A stretch of 7,065 bases of DNA, taken from the NCBI GenBank assembly GCA_947307005.1, contig CAMZHY010000186.1, positions 1 to 7,065 on the forward strand. The letters run 5' to 3'. Every line of letters starts with the position of its first letter. The stretch's first letter is position 1. The notes beneath the pieces are model-generated. The model did not search any database, was not told the DNA's origin, and saw nothing but the letters and a program-made list of their open reading frames with translations. The translations under genes and the position numbers were made by a program. This document shows positions 6,120-7,065 of this stretch, one piece after another. This DNA comes from an uncultured Planctomycetaceae bacterium. Its GTDB lineage: Bacteria > Planctomycetota > Planctomycetia > Pirellulales > Thermoguttaceae.

Positions 6120-6380
6120 ATGAAATTGAAAGACGACTTTATCACCCAAACCATCGACGACGTTCAGTTCCTCGTGCCCGTCGGCGGCGAGGCCTTCAGC
6201 GGCGTCGCGCGCAGCAACGAAACCGCCGCGTTTATCGTCGACTGTCTGAAAGAGGAAACGACCGAGGAAAAAATCGTCGACGCCATGTGCGCAAAGTACG
6301 ACGCGCCGAGGGAAACAATCGCCGCCGACGTCAAGGAAACTCTCGACGTCCTGCGCGGAATCAACGCGCTCGTTGAATGA
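6120..6380 (+). CDS. PqqD-family protein (RiPP recognition element-like)
   Basis: An 86-residue protein with the PqqD layout: N-terminal beta strands (residues 7-30, with FLVPVGG), the conserved Asn turn (RSNETAAFIVDCL, Asn33) and a winged-helix part (TTEEKIVDAMCAKYDAPRETIAADVKETLDVLRGINAL). PqqD domains bind the leader of a precursor peptide and present it to a modifying enzyme; standalone members also occur in clusters without an obvious peptide. AAGGA at 6108-6112 lies 7 bases before the ATG. The stop overlaps the start of the next gene (ATGA at 6377-6380), so the two are probably translationally coupled and their products may act together. It is not called pqqD because no other pqq gene is present. 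Confidence 0.88.
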   Translation: MKLKDDFITQTIDDVQFLVPVGGEAFSGVARSNETAAFIVDCLKEETTEEKIVDAMCAKYDAPRETIAADVKETLDVLRGINALVE

Positions 6381-6838
6381 CCTCCTTTGAAGAAATACTA
6401 GCCCGCGACGGCGTCCTCGCTTACAAGACCAAAGGCCGGAGCATGGAGCCGATGCTTCGGCAAAACAGGGATTTGGTCGTCGTTCGGACTCCCGTCGCCC
6501 GTCTGCGAAAGTACGACGCGGCGCTCTACAAGCGCGGAGGAAGATACGTGCTGCACCGCGTCGTCAAGGTCGAGAAGGACCGTTATCTGATCCGCGGCGA
6601 CAACACGTACTCCTTGGAGATCGTGCCGGACGACGCCGTGATCGGCGTCTTGACCTCCTTCCAGCGCAAAGGCAAGTCGTTCGACGTTTCGAATCGCGGC
6701 TATCGACTGTACGCGCGGTTTTGGAACGCCGTCTACCCTCTGCGACTCTTGCGTTTTCTCGCCGTCCAGGGCGTGAAAGCGACGGCGAAAAAACTCGGGC
6801 TCGCGCCGCTCCTCAAAAGAATCTTTCGGCGCAAGTAA
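6377..6838 (+). CDS. S24/S26-family signal-peptidase-like protein
   Basis: A 153-residue protein. GRSMEPML holds the expected catalytic Ser22 in the SMxP motif. LRKYDAALYKRGGRYVLHRVVKV follows with His60, and YLIRGDN with Asp75. That is the Ser-His-Asp arrangement of SipW/SEC11-type signal peptidases, not the Ser-Lys dyad of bacterial LepB. No clear transmembrane helix is visible. The C-terminal 45 residues are strongly basic and amphipathic (WNAVYPLRLLRFL, then LLKRIFRRK), which could attach the protein to the membrane face. It overlaps the pqqD-like gene by four bases. It may cleave a peptide or protein handled by the operon; it could also have lost protease activity. Proteins like this recur beside PqqD and kinase-like genes. 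Confidence 0.82.
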   Translation: MTSFEEILARDGVLAYKTKGRSMEPMLRQNRDLVVVRTPVARLRKYDAALYKRGGRYVLHRVVKVEKDRYLIRGDNTYSLEIVPDDAVIGVLTSFQRKGKSFDVSNRGYRLYARFWNAVYPLRLLRFLAVQGVKATAKKLGLAPLLKRIFRRK

Positions 6839-6925
6839 CGCGCGTCGGCGCGGTTCAGTTAAAGGCTCCCGCAACGTCTTCGGTCAATCGACTATATCCT
6901 ATGACAAAACAGGGCGTTGGAAAAC

Positions 6926-7065
6926 ATGATTGACAATCAAGCGGTAAAAGACGTCGTCTATCTCGCTTCCTGCGCCGTGAACAAACGGATTCCCAATCTC
7001 TCCCGAATCAAAGAAACGGATCCGGCGGCGGTTCTCGCGCTCGCTAAAAGGCATATGCTTGCGGC
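6926..7065 (+). CDS. Probable nucleotidyltransferase family protein (NTP_transf_5-like), 3' partial
   Basis: Only the first 46 codons are in the window. The N-terminus (MIDNQAVKDVVYLASCAVNK, then ALAKRHMLA at residues 38-46) matches the start typical of the uncharacterised nucleotidyltransferases of the NTP_transf_5 type, where a short helical lead ends in an A-K-R-H motif. The catalytic Gly-Ser and Asp residues lie outside the window, so activity cannot be judged. The ATG at 6926 is preceded by AGGG (6911-6914), a somewhat long spacing; TTG at 6917 in the same frame is possible but too close to that site. It follows the peptidase gene by 87 bases with no terminator between, so it is probably in the same operon. 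Confidence 0.6.
   Translation, partial: MIDNQAVKDVVYLASCAVNKRIPNLSRIKETDPAAVLALAKRHMLA

Noticed and set aside
6901..6933. Ten-codon frame (MTKQGVGKHD) before the nucleotidyltransferase
   Set aside because: No ribosome site and too short to support; it overlaps the real start at 6926.
1..7065. CRISPR arrays, insertion sequences, tRNA or rRNA genes
   Set aside because: No regularly spaced short direct repeats, transposase-like frames, or tRNA/rRNA signatures were seen.

Overview
The window (7065 bases, GC-rich, very rich in GAC, GTC and CGA words) looks like a chromosomal piece of a Planctomycetota-type bacterium, perhaps a gut or rumen lineage. The assignment rests on three things: a very large CSLREA / choice-of-anchor-Q type parallel beta-helix surface protein, a lipoprotein that joins a FlgI (flagellar P-ring)-like domain to a helical-repeat region, and an initiation factor IF-1 gene standing alone outside a ribosomal protein operon. 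This is inference from gene content; no rRNA or other marker settles it. All convincing genes are on the + strand.

Layout. (1) 2-2017: the 3' end of a secreted repeat protein, open at the left edge. It shows the tail of one beta-helix module, one complete module, a fibronectin type III domain and an acidic C-terminal tail, and it ends at a strong intrinsic terminator (2055-2090). (2) 2172-2597: infA with its own near-consensus promoter and a structured leader of about 150 nt. (3) 2598-2925: about 330 bases with no credible gene and several hairpins. (4) 2926-5042: promoter, FlgI-like lipoprotein gene and a symmetrical terminator. (5) 5161 to the right edge: a TTGACA promoter and a four-gene operon. 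Its genes encode a PEPCK/HPr-kinase-like ATPase, a PqqD-family protein, an S24/S26 signal-peptidase-like protein and the first 46 codons of a probable NTP_transf_5-type nucleotidyltransferase. The operon runs off the window.

The last operon is the most interesting part. HprK/PEPCK-like kinase, PqqD, S26-like peptidase and nucleotidyltransferase recur together in gut Firmicutes. Kinase, PqqD-like recognition protein and nucleotidyltransferase homologues also occur in lasso-peptide clusters of the paeninodin kind. PqqD domains usually bind a leader peptide, so a peptide-modifying or peptide-processing pathway is plausible. No precursor peptide, radical SAM enzyme or lasso cyclase is visible here, so the substrate is unknown.

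A 10-bp palindrome (GCGACGTCGC) occurs three times, always between genes and around infA. It may be a regulatory site, although the sequence is compositionally biased toward such words.
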